A stretch of 11,458 bases of DNA from Cytophagaceae bacterium (GTDB lineage: Bacteria; Bacteroidota; Bacteroidia; Cytophagales; Flexibacteraceae), in NCBI GenBank assembly GCA_947464365.1, contig CANHWS010000093.1, positions 1 through 11,458 on the forward strand, in the 5' to 3' direction. How positions within the stretch are numbered: position 1 is the stretch's first letter; every line of letters starts with the position of its first letter. Both the position numbers and the translations under genes were made by a program. The notes beneath the pieces are model-generated. The model saw nothing but the letters and a program-made list of their open reading frames with translations, was not told the DNA's origin and did not search any database. Shown one piece after another: positions 1-7,684 of this stretch.

Positions 1-126
1 AACGGTTAGCTGCTCGGACGATTGGGCCTTTACCTCAAAAACCGCAAACAAGAGGAACCCTAAGCAACTAAACCTCAACGAAAACGTAGTCCAATGCAAT
101 GAGTTCCCTCTAGGTATCCAGATCAT
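1..126 (-). CDS. Secreted protein, N-terminal fragment (runs off left edge)
   Basis: Only the first 42 codons lie in the window. Reading the minus strand from ATG at 126-124, the frame stays open to base 1, and an in-frame stop lies just upstream at 138-136. Arg18 precedes a hydrophobic stretch (residues about 20-30, GFLLFAVF), followed by EVKAQSSEQ. This looks like a Sec signal peptide cut before the Gln of an Ala-Gln pair, which is very common in Bacteroidota secreted proteins. The n-region from this ATG is rather long, so a TTG start at codon 17 (base 78) is an alternative. The gene is divergent from the large T9SS cargo gene and shares its upstream region. Nothing of the mature protein is visible, so its function is unknown. 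The opposite strand is also open here (2-163), but its product looks like no protein end I recognise. I prefer the minus reading because of the signal peptide. Confidence 0.6.
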   Translation of the reverse strand, partial: MIWIPRGNSLHWTTFSLRFSCLGFLLFAVFEVKAQSSEQLTV

Positions 127-130
127 GAAG

Positions 131-138
131 CAAATTTA
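131..138 (-). promoter_or_regulatory. Candidate Bacteroidota -7 promoter element
   Basis: On the minus strand the octamer TAAATTTG matches the Bacteroidota -7 consensus TAnnTTTG exactly. A TTG that could serve as the -33 element lies at 156-154, but the 15-base spacer is shorter than the usual 17-23. The element ends only four bases before the ATG at 126. Use of this promoter would therefore imply a nearly leaderless transcript or a start codon further downstream. Low certainty. Confidence 0.25.
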
Positions 139-139
139 C

Positions 140-368
140 TATGACTGGATCATCAAAACCTAACTCTCTATCAGGTGCCACTATGACACAATTTAGGTTT
201 AAACAATATCTACAAATACCTCATTTACAAAATGTTAAGTGAAATAGGTCATACCCCCTATGACAATTTTATGACCAAAAATTTCGTGTTATTTTGGCAC
301 CACTGACAGCCCTCCTAATTAGCTTAGAGGCGGTGGATCTGACATTCCAACCACCTGAATAATATGAC
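140..368. promoter_or_regulatory. Cluster of TATGAC hexamers in a divergent intergenic region
   Basis: The hexamer TATGAC occurs on the plus strand at 140-145, 182-187, 259-264, 270-275 and 363-368, and inverted (GTCATA) at 248-253. The inverted copy and the 259 copy form a perfect 6-bp dyad around five C residues (248-264). It extends to 7 bp if paired with the copy at 270-276. Two copies share a longer context, TATGACA followed closely by ATTT. The last copy overlaps the start codon of the downstream gene. Six copies in under 240 bases is far more than chance would give (about 0.1 expected in random sequence), so a regulator binding site array controlling one or both divergent envelope genes is a reasonable inference. 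No known consensus was recognised. Confidence 0.4.
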
Positions 369-3300
369 ACGGTCACCAGAACCAAAAACGCAAAGGCCAT
401 CAATACCTATGGCAGGTATCGCCTTCATGGCCTTGATCTTTATCCTTTTCCTAGGCTCGACACCTGGCTACTCGGTTGTCAATGTTGGTTGGGCTAAAAT
501 ACTTACTGGCACAACCCAAGGCCCAACTGTTTCTAAAACAACGATCGATCCGGACGGCAACCTGATCATTTGCGGCTCCTTTATCACCCCGATGACAGTC
601 GAAACCACAACCCTTACACCAGTAGGATTGAGGGATTGTTTTGTAGCCAAACTCTCGAGTGCTGGCAGTTTGATCTGGATAAGGCATATAAGTGGTCCGC
701 TCATTGTCGCTTCTCAAGATGTCGCTACTGACCAACAAGGCAACATTTATTTTGTGGGTGATTACGTAGGTTCCAACCTCACGATCGGCACAACCACCCT
801 ACCCTTTGTCAATCCTAGCAATAATGGAGGTGTGGACTGTTTCATTGCCAAAATGAGCTCCAATGGCAATCACCTTTGGGCGCAAAAGATAGGTGGAGTT
901 AGTGCTGATTTTGTTCAATCAGTTGAGGTGGACAACAATAATAACCCGGTCATCGCAGGGTATTTCACAGGGACAAGTGCAGTCCTTTGCAATCAGAGCA
1001 TGACGGGGACCTTAGCCACAAGCTATAATGGATTTGTTGCTAAGCTTTCTCCCACCAACGGGAACGTAACTTGGTCAAATGTTCTGACTTCAACTACTGA
1101 GAATCAACCTCTACAAATGGTAGTCGACCAACATAACAATATTTATGTATTGGGGACATACAAAGGCTCAGGCAGTGGTAATCTCAACAGCACCCAACTA
1201 CCAGCAACTGTTGGCAATACTACTGGTGCCTACTTGGCTAGGCTAAGCTCGACAGGAAGTTTGGTTTGGGCTCAAAACGTAATGATGTCTACCAATTCAA
1301 GTATCGCAGTCCAATCCTTGGTCGTTGACAAAACAGGCAACTTGTATTTCAGTGGCAGTTCAGGTGGTAATTTTTCAATAGGGACATCGTCTTTTACATC
1401 AGTAGGAGGCGCGGATCTGTTTTTTGGCTCTTTTCGCGTCGGCGGAGCTTTCAGGTGGGCAAAGTCTTTCGGATCCCCTTTTCACGACAATACATGTTTA
1501 GTATCTCTGAATAGCCGAGGCCGCCCATTTTTGTACCTAAGTTTAATTCGCGGGTTTGCTTTTAGTAATACTGCCGTAGCTACCAGTAGTATCTCTTTGG
1601 TTCAATCAGACTCAACCTCAGGGGACATGCTCACTGTAAACAGTATGGGATCGCTAGTACCCCGAACTATCATTTTCGACCCTAGCGACAACTTCATTTT
1701 GGGATCATATCCTGATTTGAACACTACGGTCAATGGTGTTAACTATGTCACCAATACTTTCGCTATCGTTACGCTTCCGGCGTCCTTCACTGTTTCTGCC
1801 CCTACCATCACCACCACTTGTACCAATAACACCCAATCTTTAACGGCAAGCCTTTCACCAGGGGGATACCTTTGGTCAAACGGTGAGACCACACGCACAA
1901 TAACACCAACGGTGGCAGGCAGCTATACAGTCCAGATAACAAGTGGTGAATGTACATCTCTGGCGTCGTCCCCGACCAACCTCACGGCTATCGTTGCCAA
2001 ACCAACTATCTCAATGCTTAGCTCCCCTAACGGATCGACACTGATTTGTTCTGGCGGATCGCAGAGCATAGTCCTGACTACAGGCCTGACAGGTGTAACA
2101 CATCTCTGGAGCAATAATTCCCTAAGTACCAACCTAACCGTTACTTCGGCAGGCACCTATACTGTAAGGGTGATTAGTGATGGTTGCACCTCCGTGGCCT
2201 CGGACCCTATTGTTATCACTGTCCAAAACCAACCGAGTAGGCCAGTTATTTCAGCTAGCCCCTCAACTGCTTTATGCCCTGGCGGGACAACCACACTAAC
2301 TGCACCAGCTGGCTTTTCGTACCTCTGGAGCAACGGAGCTACTACCAGGAATATCGTCGTGAGTGATCCTGGTGCTTATACCGTCCAGACCATTACCAGT
2401 CCCTGCACCAGTGCTGTGTCCAACACTATCACGATTACCTACAGAGCCTGTTCTACTACCTTCATTGGTAACGGAAACTGGACAACATCTAGCTTATGGC
2501 AAAGTAGGATAACCCCAACTGATCTTGACTCAGTCGTGATTGCACCAGGGGCAGTTGCGCAGGTAAGTAGCAGTGTTAGTGCCAAATCTATCAGAGTCAG
2601 CACTGGTGCTAGGCTCGAAATCGGAAACAACGGCATACTTAACCTCAAAGATGTCCTCGACAACCAAGGTACCGTAACGGTAATCAATAACAGCATCTTT
2701 GGGTCGATTGTCTTTGCTGGCAAAACCAAACCTCAATCTCTGATCATTGGCAACCCGATCACCGTCAATAGCCTGACACTACAGAACGACGCTGCACTTC
2801 TGACTGGCCTAACGGTCAACCGATCACTGGACATCAGCAACGTAACGTTCAATGCCAACAGCAACAGGGTTGTCCTACGATCATCAGACCTTGGCACTGC
2901 CAACTTCATAGCTAAAGGTACCGCCAGCCTTATTGGTGGTAACAACTTTGAGGTCGAACGTTATATGTCACCAACCATAGCTGGCACCACAGGTAGCTGG
3001 ATCTGGGTTGGTGCTCAGACAGCAGGGCAGACCGTCAATCTTTGGTCCACAAATAACGCCTACACTGCGCTAACCTATTCGATGGCCTCAACGATGGGTT
3101 CCTCTGTCTATACCCTAGACCCAAGCTACACTGCACCAGGCAATAGCGGATACCGAAAACCAACTGGTCCTAGTCAAGCCGCTGGTATAGGCCAAGGGCA
3201 CCGCATTTGGTTCCGCAATCCTGATTTCTTTGTAGCAGGAAACGCAACTTGGCGATCGATTGGGACACCATTGGTTGGCAACCATACCTGGACGCTTAGC

Positions 3301-4308
3301 CATTGTAATGGTATTGGCAGCGTGTGCGCATCTGGAGGGACTGCTACCAACAATGGCTGGAACCTCATTGCCAATCCATACGCCGCTGTTATCAACTGGT
3401 CGGACGAAACCAGCTGGACGAAAACCAACATCACCAACGCTACCTACATTTCACGTTCAAAAACTGCTAATACGGCCACATTTAATAACGGAGTCGGCCT
3501 TAATGGCGGTAGCGCCTTCATCCCGTCGGGACAAGGGTTTATGGTATGGGCTAATGGGCCGGGCGCTAGCATTGTCGTCACACCCAATGCCTGCATCACA
3601 ACCCAAAATCCTTCGGTCCTTAGGTCAGCAGCGCCACAAGATGTGGTCAAGATCAACATCTCTAACACCTCTGACTTACAAGATCAAATTGCCCTTCGCT
3701 GGGATGCCTCGGCCACATCTGGCTTTGACGACCATCTAGAGGCTCACAAAATGTCGAATTTGAACGGCGTGAACTTATCATTCATGCAGGCAGCAGAGCA
3801 GGTAGCCATTTTGGCGGCCACCTACCCTACACAGCGCATCAGCTATCCATTTGAGCTTAGCCTAAAAAGCGCCGATAGTCGCTACCTCTCGTTCGAAGGT
3901 CTTGATGGACTCACCCAACCACTTGATTTCTTCCTTGAGGATCACCAAACTGGCCAGATCTACCCTATAAATGCTCAGTCTCAAATCCCAGTATACACCA
4001 GTGCTGCAGCCAACTTGCGCTATAGCCTGATTACCTCCCCAGGCAGGCCTACAAGCCTGAGTAAATCCATTGTACCTAACCTTGTCCTGAGTCCTAATCC
4101 TACGAGCCAGAACACTATGATCCAGTTCCCAGAGGTGAGCGTCACTGCAAGATCACTCCAACTGACCAACCAAGTAGGGCAGCTGATCCAGACCATTGTT
4201 GTCCCGGCAGGCACCCAACAACACCTGCTCGACTTACAACACTTGGCACCTGGGGTCTATATCCTAAGTACCAACGGTCATCATCCGTCCAAACTAATTA
4301 AGGAATAG
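364..4308 (+). CDS. Large modular T9SS-secreted surface protein (SBBP propeller, Ig-like repeats, type A sorting domain)
   Basis: The product is 1314 residues and probably cell-surface or secreted, exported by Sec and then the type IX system. Residues about 17-37 are a hydrophobic signal segment ending near GYS. Residues 40-475 carry an SBBP-type beta-propeller repeat, with Trp at 43, 105, 172, 237, 302 and 365 and motifs such as FVAKLSSAGSLIW. Residues 478-694 are three Ig-like repeats, each with LWSN and YTV motifs and a Cys pair. Residues 695-860 resemble the beta-rich GNWTTSSLW-type segment common in Bacteroidota adhesins. Residues 860-1080 include GWNLIANPY, a motif of large T9SS surface proteins. 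Residues about 1238-1314 are the sorting domain (LSPNPTS, LAPGVYIL, SKLIKE). ATG at 364 gives a polar 16-residue leader; Met16 (409) would give a tighter signal peptide. No catalytic domain was recognised, so adhesion or matrix binding is inference. It appears monocistronic, with its own terminator. Confidence 0.95.
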   Translation: MTRSPEPKTQRPSIPMAGIAFMALIFILFLGSTPGYSVVNVGWAKILTGTTQGPTVSKTTIDPDGNLIICGSFITPMTVETTTLTPVGLRDCFVAKLSSAGSLIWIRHISGPLIVASQDVATDQQGNIYFVGDYVGSNLTIGTTTLPFVNPSNNGGVDCFIAKMSSNGNHLWAQKIGGVSADFVQSVEVDNNNNPVIAGYFTGTSAVLCNQSMTGTLATSYNGFVAKLSPTNGNVTWSNVLTSTTENQPLQMVVDQHNNIYVLGTYKGSGSGNLNSTQLPATVGNTTGAYLARLSSTGSLVWAQNVMMSTNSSIAVQSLVVDKTGNLYFSGSSGGNFSIGTSSFTSVGGADLFFGSFRVGGAFRWAKSFGSPFHDNTCLVSLNSRGRPFLYLSLIRGFAFSNTAVATSSISLVQSDSTSGDMLTVNSMGSLVPRTIIFDPSDNFILGSYPDLNTTVNGVNYVTNTFAIVTLPASFTVSAPTITTTCTNNTQSLTASLSPGGYLWSNGETTRTITPTVAGSYTVQITSGECTSLASSPTNLTAIVAKPTISMLSSPNGSTLICSGGSQSIVLTTGLTGVTHLWSNNSLSTNLTVTSAGTYTVRVISDGCTSVASDPIVITVQNQPSRPVISASPSTALCPGGTTTLTAPAGFSYLWSNGATTRNIVVSDPGAYTVQTITSPCTSAVSNTITITYRACSTTFIGNGNWTTSSLWQSRITPTDLDSVVIAPGAVAQVSSSVSAKSIRVSTGARLEIGNNGILNLKDVLDNQGTVTVINNSIFGSIVFAGKTKPQSLIIGNPITVNSLTLQNDAALLTGLTVNRSLDISNVTFNANSNRVVLRSSDLGTANFIAKGTASLIGGNNFEVERYMSPTIAGTTGSWIWVGAQTAGQTVNLWSTNNAYTALTYSMASTMGSSVYTLDPSYTAPGNSGYRKPTGPSQAAGIGQGHRIWFRNPDFFVAGNATWRSIGTPLVGNHTWTLSHCNGIGSVCASGGTATNNGWNLIANPYAAVINWSDETSWTKTNITNATYISRSKTANTATFNNGVGLNGGSAFIPSGQGFMVWANGPGASIVVTPNACITTQNPSVLRSAAPQDVVKINISNTSDLQDQIALRWDASATSGFDDHLEAHKMSNLNGVNLSFMQAAEQVAILAATYPTQRISYPFELSLKSADSRYLSFEGLDGLTQPLDFFLEDHQTGQIYPINAQSQIPVYTSAAANLRYSLITSPGRPTSLSKSIVPNLVLSPNPTSQNTMIQFPEVSVTARSLQLTNQVGQLIQTIVVPAGTQQHLLDLQHLAPGVYILSTNGHHPSKLIKE
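481..1788 (+). repeat. SBBP-like beta-propeller repeats (protein-level)
   Basis: This stretch encodes residues 40-475 of the surface protein. Tryptophans follow a conserved (F/Y)xA(K/R)LSSxGS motif and are spaced 62, 67, 65, 65 and 63 residues apart. Each blade also has a GN(I/L)Y(F/V)xG-type strand. The sixth copy (around residue 365, FRWAKSFG) is degenerate, and a final strand pair lies near residue 443. About six blades of roughly 65 residues suggest one closed propeller. Confidence 0.75.
1795..2445 (+). repeat. Three tandem Ig-like repeats (protein-level)
   Basis: These encode residues about 478-545, 546-622 and 623-694. Each copy has an early Cys (486, 562, 638), a central LWSN motif, a (G)xYTV strand and a late Cys followed by TS (530, 608, 681). 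The paired cysteines could form a disulphide in each domain. Such PKD/Ig-like repeats are usual stalk modules between the functional head and the sorting tail of T9SS cargo. The copies have diverged at DNA level, so they are not a recent amplification. Confidence 0.8.
4075..4305 (+). other. T9SS type A C-terminal sorting domain (within the surface protein)
   Basis: This encodes residues about 1238-1314. Visible hallmarks are LSPNPTSQN at the start, a central NQVGQLIQT strand, LDLQHLAPGVYIL and the terminal SKLIKE. The order matches the family of Por-type sorting domains (PNP ... G ... GvYil ... KlIk). It is recognised by the T9SS outer-membrane translocon and usually removed or attached to A-LPS at the surface. 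Its presence implies that the genome encodes a complete T9SS elsewhere. Confidence 0.9.
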
Positions 4309-4406
4309 CAGCCGATCCTGAATCCCAATCTTGCGACTTTCCCTAATCCCATCCAAAGCAGTAAGTTGACTAGACCCGAATTAGTCACAACCCAAAGTTG
4401 CATATT

Positions 4407-4439
4407 CAAACGCCGGCCCTTGGTCGGCGTTTGTGTTTG
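4407..4439 (+). terminator. Hairpin terminator after the T9SS cargo gene
   Basis: A 9-bp perfect stem, CAAACGCCG (4407-4415) with CGGCGTTTG (4425-4433), encloses a 9-base loop and is followed by the T-rich stretch TGTTTG. A weaker hairpin precedes it (TGACTA 4367-4372 with TAGTCA 4382-4387). It lies about 100 bases after the stop codon and 60 bases before the next gene, and so separates the two transcription units. Its core AAACGCC/GGCGTTT also appears in the terminator near 5535. Confidence 0.7.
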
Positions 4440-4452
4440 GGTAAAGTCACCA

Positions 4453-4488
4453 GCGAGTTAGGCTGGGTAGCCCTAGTGCCTAACTTGC
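4453..4488 (+). promoter_or_regulatory. 11-bp stem-loop immediately upstream of the TSUP start codon
   Basis: GCGAGTTAGGC (4453-4463) pairs with GCCTAACTTGC (4478-4488) over 11 positions, with a single G-U wobble (4455/4486). The 14-base loop can form a small inner GGG-TAG-CCC hairpin (4465-4473). The structure ends six bases before the ATG at 4495 and lies past the upstream terminator. No T-tract follows, so it is not a terminator. It could be a 5'-UTR element that limits ribosome access, or an operator dyad. No known riboswitch class was recognised. Confidence 0.5.
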
Positions 4489-4494
4489 GACCCT

Positions 4495-5517
4495 ATGCTG
4501 ACTGTTATCCTATTTATTGTTGCCTTTGTTGCTTTCATGATTAGTGCGCTGGCAGGTGGAGGAGCAGGCCTAATGTTGCTACCAATATTGGGGGCAATGC
4601 TGCCTGTGGCACAGGTACCGGCTGCCTTGTCAATCGGGACCGCGACTAGCTCCTTGGCTAGAATGGTGACATTCTATCGATCAATCCGGTGGTCTATATG
4701 CCTTTGGTTTATCCCAGCTTCCATCCCGAGCGTTTGGCTAGGTGCTTGGCTACTGACCTATATCAATCCACTATACATCGAAGGAATTGTTGGGCTATTC
4801 CTCGTTTCTAATCTACCCTTCCTTTTTCAGAGGAAACCAACTGAACGAACCTTAGGTCAATTGTCAAAGCCCTATGTGATGACAATAGGTTTGGCTGCTG
4901 GCTTCGTCTCAGGGCTGACGGGAGCAGTTGGCCTACTTTTTAACAAATTTTACCTCAGGATCGGTCTAAGCAAGGAGGAAATTGTGGCCACGAGGGCGGC
5001 AAATGAAATTCTGATCCATGGCTTCAAACTTGTGCTATACACCACGTTCGGTTTGATGAATGTGGAGGTGATCAAGGTCGGGGCGGTAGTTGCGGTGGCC
5101 GCAATTTTAGGGTCTTTGATGTCAAAAAAACTCCTCCTCAAGATCAGCGAAACACTGTTTCAGAAGGTTGCGTATGGAGCAATGGTTGTTTCGGGCATCA
5201 GTTTGCTGTTAGGGGCTAGCTACCGATTATCAACGGCAAATACGGCCTCAATCGCCTTTATCCCTGTCAGTAATGGGGTCGAAACCCGTTTACAATGGCG
5301 GCAAGGATTTTTCACAATTGAGCTAGAGTTCAATGAAGGATTTGAATACGAACATAGTATTACCATGGCTGATTTACCCAAAGAGAAACAACAAATAGCC
5401 CAAAAGCTAATAGCTGGTGCTGATAGATTCTATCTAGAGGAGGTGTTCGGCATGGGTGAGCACTCATACGAAGTATACATCATCCGCAATGGTGTCTTGC
5501 AAAAAGAAGAGTTTTAA
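4495..5517 (+). CDS. TauE/SafE (TSUP) family membrane transporter with extra C-terminal domain
   Basis: This is an inner-membrane protein of the TSUP family, whose members move sulfite, sulfoacetate or other small anions. The substrate here cannot be told. Residues 1-242 hold about eight hydrophobic segments. The family's internal duplication shows in two related motifs, ISALAGGGAGLMLLP (16-30) and FVSGLTGAVGLLFNKF (137-152). Residues about 245-340 form a soluble, charged tail (for example LQWRQGFFTIELEFN) that ordinary members of about 250 residues lack. I do not recognise this tail. ATG at 4495 begins directly in the first membrane helix. No Shine-Dalgarno is visible, but a stem-loop lies just upstream. 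The gene stands alone between a terminator and a convergent htpG, so its neighbours give no clue to substrate. Family assignment is sure; the function is general. Confidence 0.9.
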   Translation: MLTVILFIVAFVAFMISALAGGGAGLMLLPILGAMLPVAQVPAALSIGTATSSLARMVTFYRSIRWSICLWFIPASIPSVWLGAWLLTYINPLYIEGIVGLFLVSNLPFLFQRKPTERTLGQLSKPYVMTIGLAAGFVSGLTGAVGLLFNKFYLRIGLSKEEIVATRAANEILIHGFKLVLYTTFGLMNVEVIKVGAVVAVAAILGSLMSKKLLLKISETLFQKVAYGAMVVSGISLLLGASYRLSTANTASIAFIPVSNGVETRLQWRQGFFTIELEFNEGFEYEHSITMADLPKEKQQIAQKLIAGADRFYLEEVFGMGEHSYEVYIIRNGVLQKEEF

Positions 5518-5531
5518 TATTAGGCAACTAT

Positions 5532-5570
5532 AAAAAACGCCAACCCACATGCAGCAGGTTGGCGTTTGTA
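5532..5570. terminator. Bidirectional terminator between the TSUP gene and htpG
   Basis: AAACGCCAACC (5535-5545) pairs perfectly with GGTTGGCGTTT (5557-5567) around an 11-base loop. On the minus strand the stem is followed by a run of six T (complement of 5532-5537), a good intrinsic terminator for htpG. On the plus strand GTTTGTATTAT follows, weaker but usable for the TSUP gene. A second 8-bp dyad, TCAATCCA/TGGATTGA (5574-5581 and 5584-5591), lies between this element and the htpG stop codon. Confidence 0.85.
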
Positions 5571-5599
5571 TTATCAATCCAGATGGATTGAACAGTCAA

Positions 5600-7429
5600 T
5601 TACTTACCTAAAAAGTTCAGGCTGCGGTTCACAAATTCACTCAAGCCTTTGCCAGTGAGTTTGCCTTGGCTCAAGAGCGCTAGGTCATACAGCTGGGCCG
5701 CTAGGACGTTGCGATTGGCTTCGTCTTCAGTTGCGACCAGTTGGTTAACCAATGGGTGGTTGGCATTAACGATAACCGAAGTCAGATCCATAGACCCAAA
5801 AAAGTCAGCCATGCCTTGTGCCTTGTACATATCCCGCATGCGGCGCATTTGCTCGCTCTGGGTTAGGGTCACAGGTAGGTCATCAGCCGAGAGGTTCTCA
5901 ATCTTGACATCGAGTTTGTCATTGACCAAGGCAGCCTTGAAAGTTGCGATCGCAAGCTCCTTTTGTTCGCTGGTCAAGAGATCCAGCTCAGGGGTACCTT
6001 TGTCGATAAGTTTGTCGGGGCTATCGCCATCAATACGTTTGACGGTGATTTTTTCGGCAACGCGCTCTAGGTGTTGGGCGAAGTGGTTGTCTAGGACGTG
6101 GTCCAGCACCAATACATCATAGTCACGCTTCTTGACGGCATCGATATAAACGGCCTGCGCATCAGCATCACTGGTGTAAAGCCATACGAGGTTGTCGTCT
6201 TTGTCTGTCTGGTTGTAGCGGACTTTCTCACGGTACTCTTCGATGTTGAAGAACTTGCCATCAGTGTTCCGGACTAGGCAGAAGTCCTTGGCCCTATCGT
6301 TGAACTTGGGTTCAGTCAGCATGCCATACTTGACGAAAACGCCAATGTCTTGCCATTTTTGCTCATAGGCATCACGATCGTCACGGTAGAGCTCGGCAAG
6401 TTTGTCAGCCACCTTTTTGGTGATATGGCTGTTGATTTTCTTGACGTTACCATCTGCCTGCAAGAAGCTGCGGGATACGTTAAGCGGGATATCAGGTGAG
6501 TCGATGATACCGTGCAACAGCATCAAGAACTCAGGCACCACATCCTTCACCTCGTCGGTGATGAAAACTTGACGGCTGTATAGTTTGATCTTATCCTTCT
6601 GGACCTCCATTTTGGGATCCACTTTCGGGAAGTACAAAATACCAGTCAGGTTGAACGGGAAGTCCACATTGAGGTGGATCCAGAATAAGGGGTCACCAGA
6701 CATCGGGTACAGATCACGATAGAACTTCTTGTAGTCCTCGTCGGTCAGATCGGCAGGTGATTTTGACCAAAGTGGCTCGCCGGTATTGACACGCTCACCA
6801 TCCAGTTCGATCGGTGTCGGAATAAACTTGAAGTACTTGCTGAGGATCTCGCGCAGTTTGTAGCTGTCCAAGAACTCCTCACTGTCTTCGGCAATGTGCA
6901 GCGTAATGGTGGTACCACGCTCGGTGCGGCTACCTGCACTGATACTAAACTCGGTGCTGCCATCACAAACCCAGCGGGCTGGGGTTGCCTCTGGCCGCCA
7001 GCTCAGGGTGTCGATCTCGACCTCACGAGCTACCATAAAGGCTGAGTAGAAGCCTAGACCAAACTGGCCGATGATCTGACCTTTGTCCTCGCCCTTATAC
7101 TTCTCGAGGAACTCGCTAGCCCCAGAGAAGGCGATTTGGTTGATGTACTTTTTGATCTCCTCGGCAGTCATGCCGATTCCGTTATCGCTGATGGTAATCG
7201 TTTTGGCATCAGCATCGACTTTGACCTCGACTTTGGCTTCGCCGATCTCGCCATCATACTCGCCAATGGCCGAAATGCGCTTTAGTTTCTGAAGGGCATC
7301 CACGGCGTTAGAGACTAGCTCGCGCAAGAAAATCTCGTGATCACTGTACAAGAACTTCTTGATGATCGGGAAAATGTTCTCGGTATGGATGCTAATGGTA
7401 CCCTTTTCTTCTTCTACTGCTGACGACAT
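5600..7429 (-). CDS. htpG: HtpG, bacterial Hsp90 molecular chaperone
   Basis: HtpG is a cytosolic, homodimeric ATP-dependent chaperone that remodels late folding intermediates, often with DnaK. The 609-residue product is full length for the family. The N-terminal GHKL ATPase domain (about 12-225) shows RELVSNAVDA with Glu37 and Asn41, DNGIGM (82-87) for nucleotide binding, the lid motif GQFGLGF (121-127) and GTTITLHI (172-179). The middle domain (about 235-500) carries LNVSRSFLQ with Arg320, the expected ATP gamma-phosphate contact. The C-terminal dimerisation domain follows, with NANHPLV near 555-561. The usual client-binding charged linker of eukaryotic Hsp90 is absent, as normal in bacteria. 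The gene is monocistronic, convergent with the TSUP gene and divergent from the GyrI-like gene. No CIRCE element is seen upstream; a different dyad lies at 7503-7528. No key residue is missing. Confidence 0.98.
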   Translation of the reverse strand: MSSAVEEEKGTISIHTENIFPIIKKFLYSDHEIFLRELVSNAVDALQKLKRISAIGEYDGEIGEAKVEVKVDADAKTITISDNGIGMTAEEIKKYINQIAFSGASEFLEKYKGEDKGQIIGQFGLGFYSAFMVAREVEIDTLSWRPEATPARWVCDGSTEFSISAGSRTERGTTITLHIAEDSEEFLDSYKLREILSKYFKFIPTPIELDGERVNTGEPLWSKSPADLTDEDYKKFYRDLYPMSGDPLFWIHLNVDFPFNLTGILYFPKVDPKMEVQKDKIKLYSRQVFITDEVKDVVPEFLMLLHGIIDSPDIPLNVSRSFLQADGNVKKINSHITKKVADKLAELYRDDRDAYEQKWQDIGVFVKYGMLTEPKFNDRAKDFCLVRNTDGKFFNIEEYREKVRYNQTDKDDNLVWLYTSDADAQAVYIDAVKKRDYDVLVLDHVLDNHFAQHLERVAEKITVKRIDGDSPDKLIDKGTPELDLLTSEQKELAIATFKAALVNDKLDVKIENLSADDLPVTLTQSEQMRRMRDMYKAQGMADFFGSMDLTSVIVNANHPLVNQLVATEDEANRNVLAAQLYDLALLSQGKLTGKGLSEFVNRSLNFLGK

Positions 7430-7502
7430 GGTTTATGTGTTGGGGTGGTTTTGCTAATTCGGACGGATTTGGGCCCAGAAGTTAGACTTCAGTCCTTTTG
7501 CG

Positions 7503-7528
7503 CCCATTGCAAATAGGTTGCCAATGGG
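7503..7528. promoter_or_regulatory. Dyad in the htpG / GyrI-like intergenic region
   Basis: CCCATTG (7503-7509) and CAATGGG (7522-7528) form a perfect 7-bp inverted repeat with a 12-base spacer. CAA (7510-7512) and TTG (7518-7520) can extend it past a one-base bulge. It lies 74-99 bases upstream of the htpG start and about 155 bases upstream of the divergent gene. It may be an operator or a leader hairpin; no known consensus fits. The rest of 7430-7684 shows only a G5/C7 pairing (7554-7581) and no clear promoter. Confidence 0.3.
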
Positions 7529-7684
7529 GTTGGGGCTGACAAAATGGCAAAGAGGGGGCATCTCAATATTAAATCCCCCCCACCATCCAACTTCCGGTTC
7601 ATTGTCCGTATGTTAGGCCCAATGCAGCTGCCCAAATATTAACCACGCTTTTTCCATCCTTTTGATACCACCCCTTTTCAACAA

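Noticed and set aside
2..163. Plus-strand frame open from the left edge to TAA at 161-163
   Set aside because: The 53-codon product shows no recognisable protein end, while the opposite strand encodes a good signal peptide over the same bases.
3260..3739. Plus-strand ORF of 159 codons
   Set aside because: Lies wholly within the T9SS cargo gene in another frame; no domain pattern.
5574..5591. 8-bp dyad with two-base centre as a separate terminator
   Set aside because: Too tight a loop and no T-run; the adjacent hairpin at 5535-5567 explains termination.
5649..6122. Plus-strand ORF of 157 codons
   Set aside because: Antisense shadow of htpG, Ser/Arg-rich with no family resemblance.
7554..7581. 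G5 / C7 pairing as a terminator or operator
   Set aside because: Low-complexity match with a 16-base loop; likely chance.
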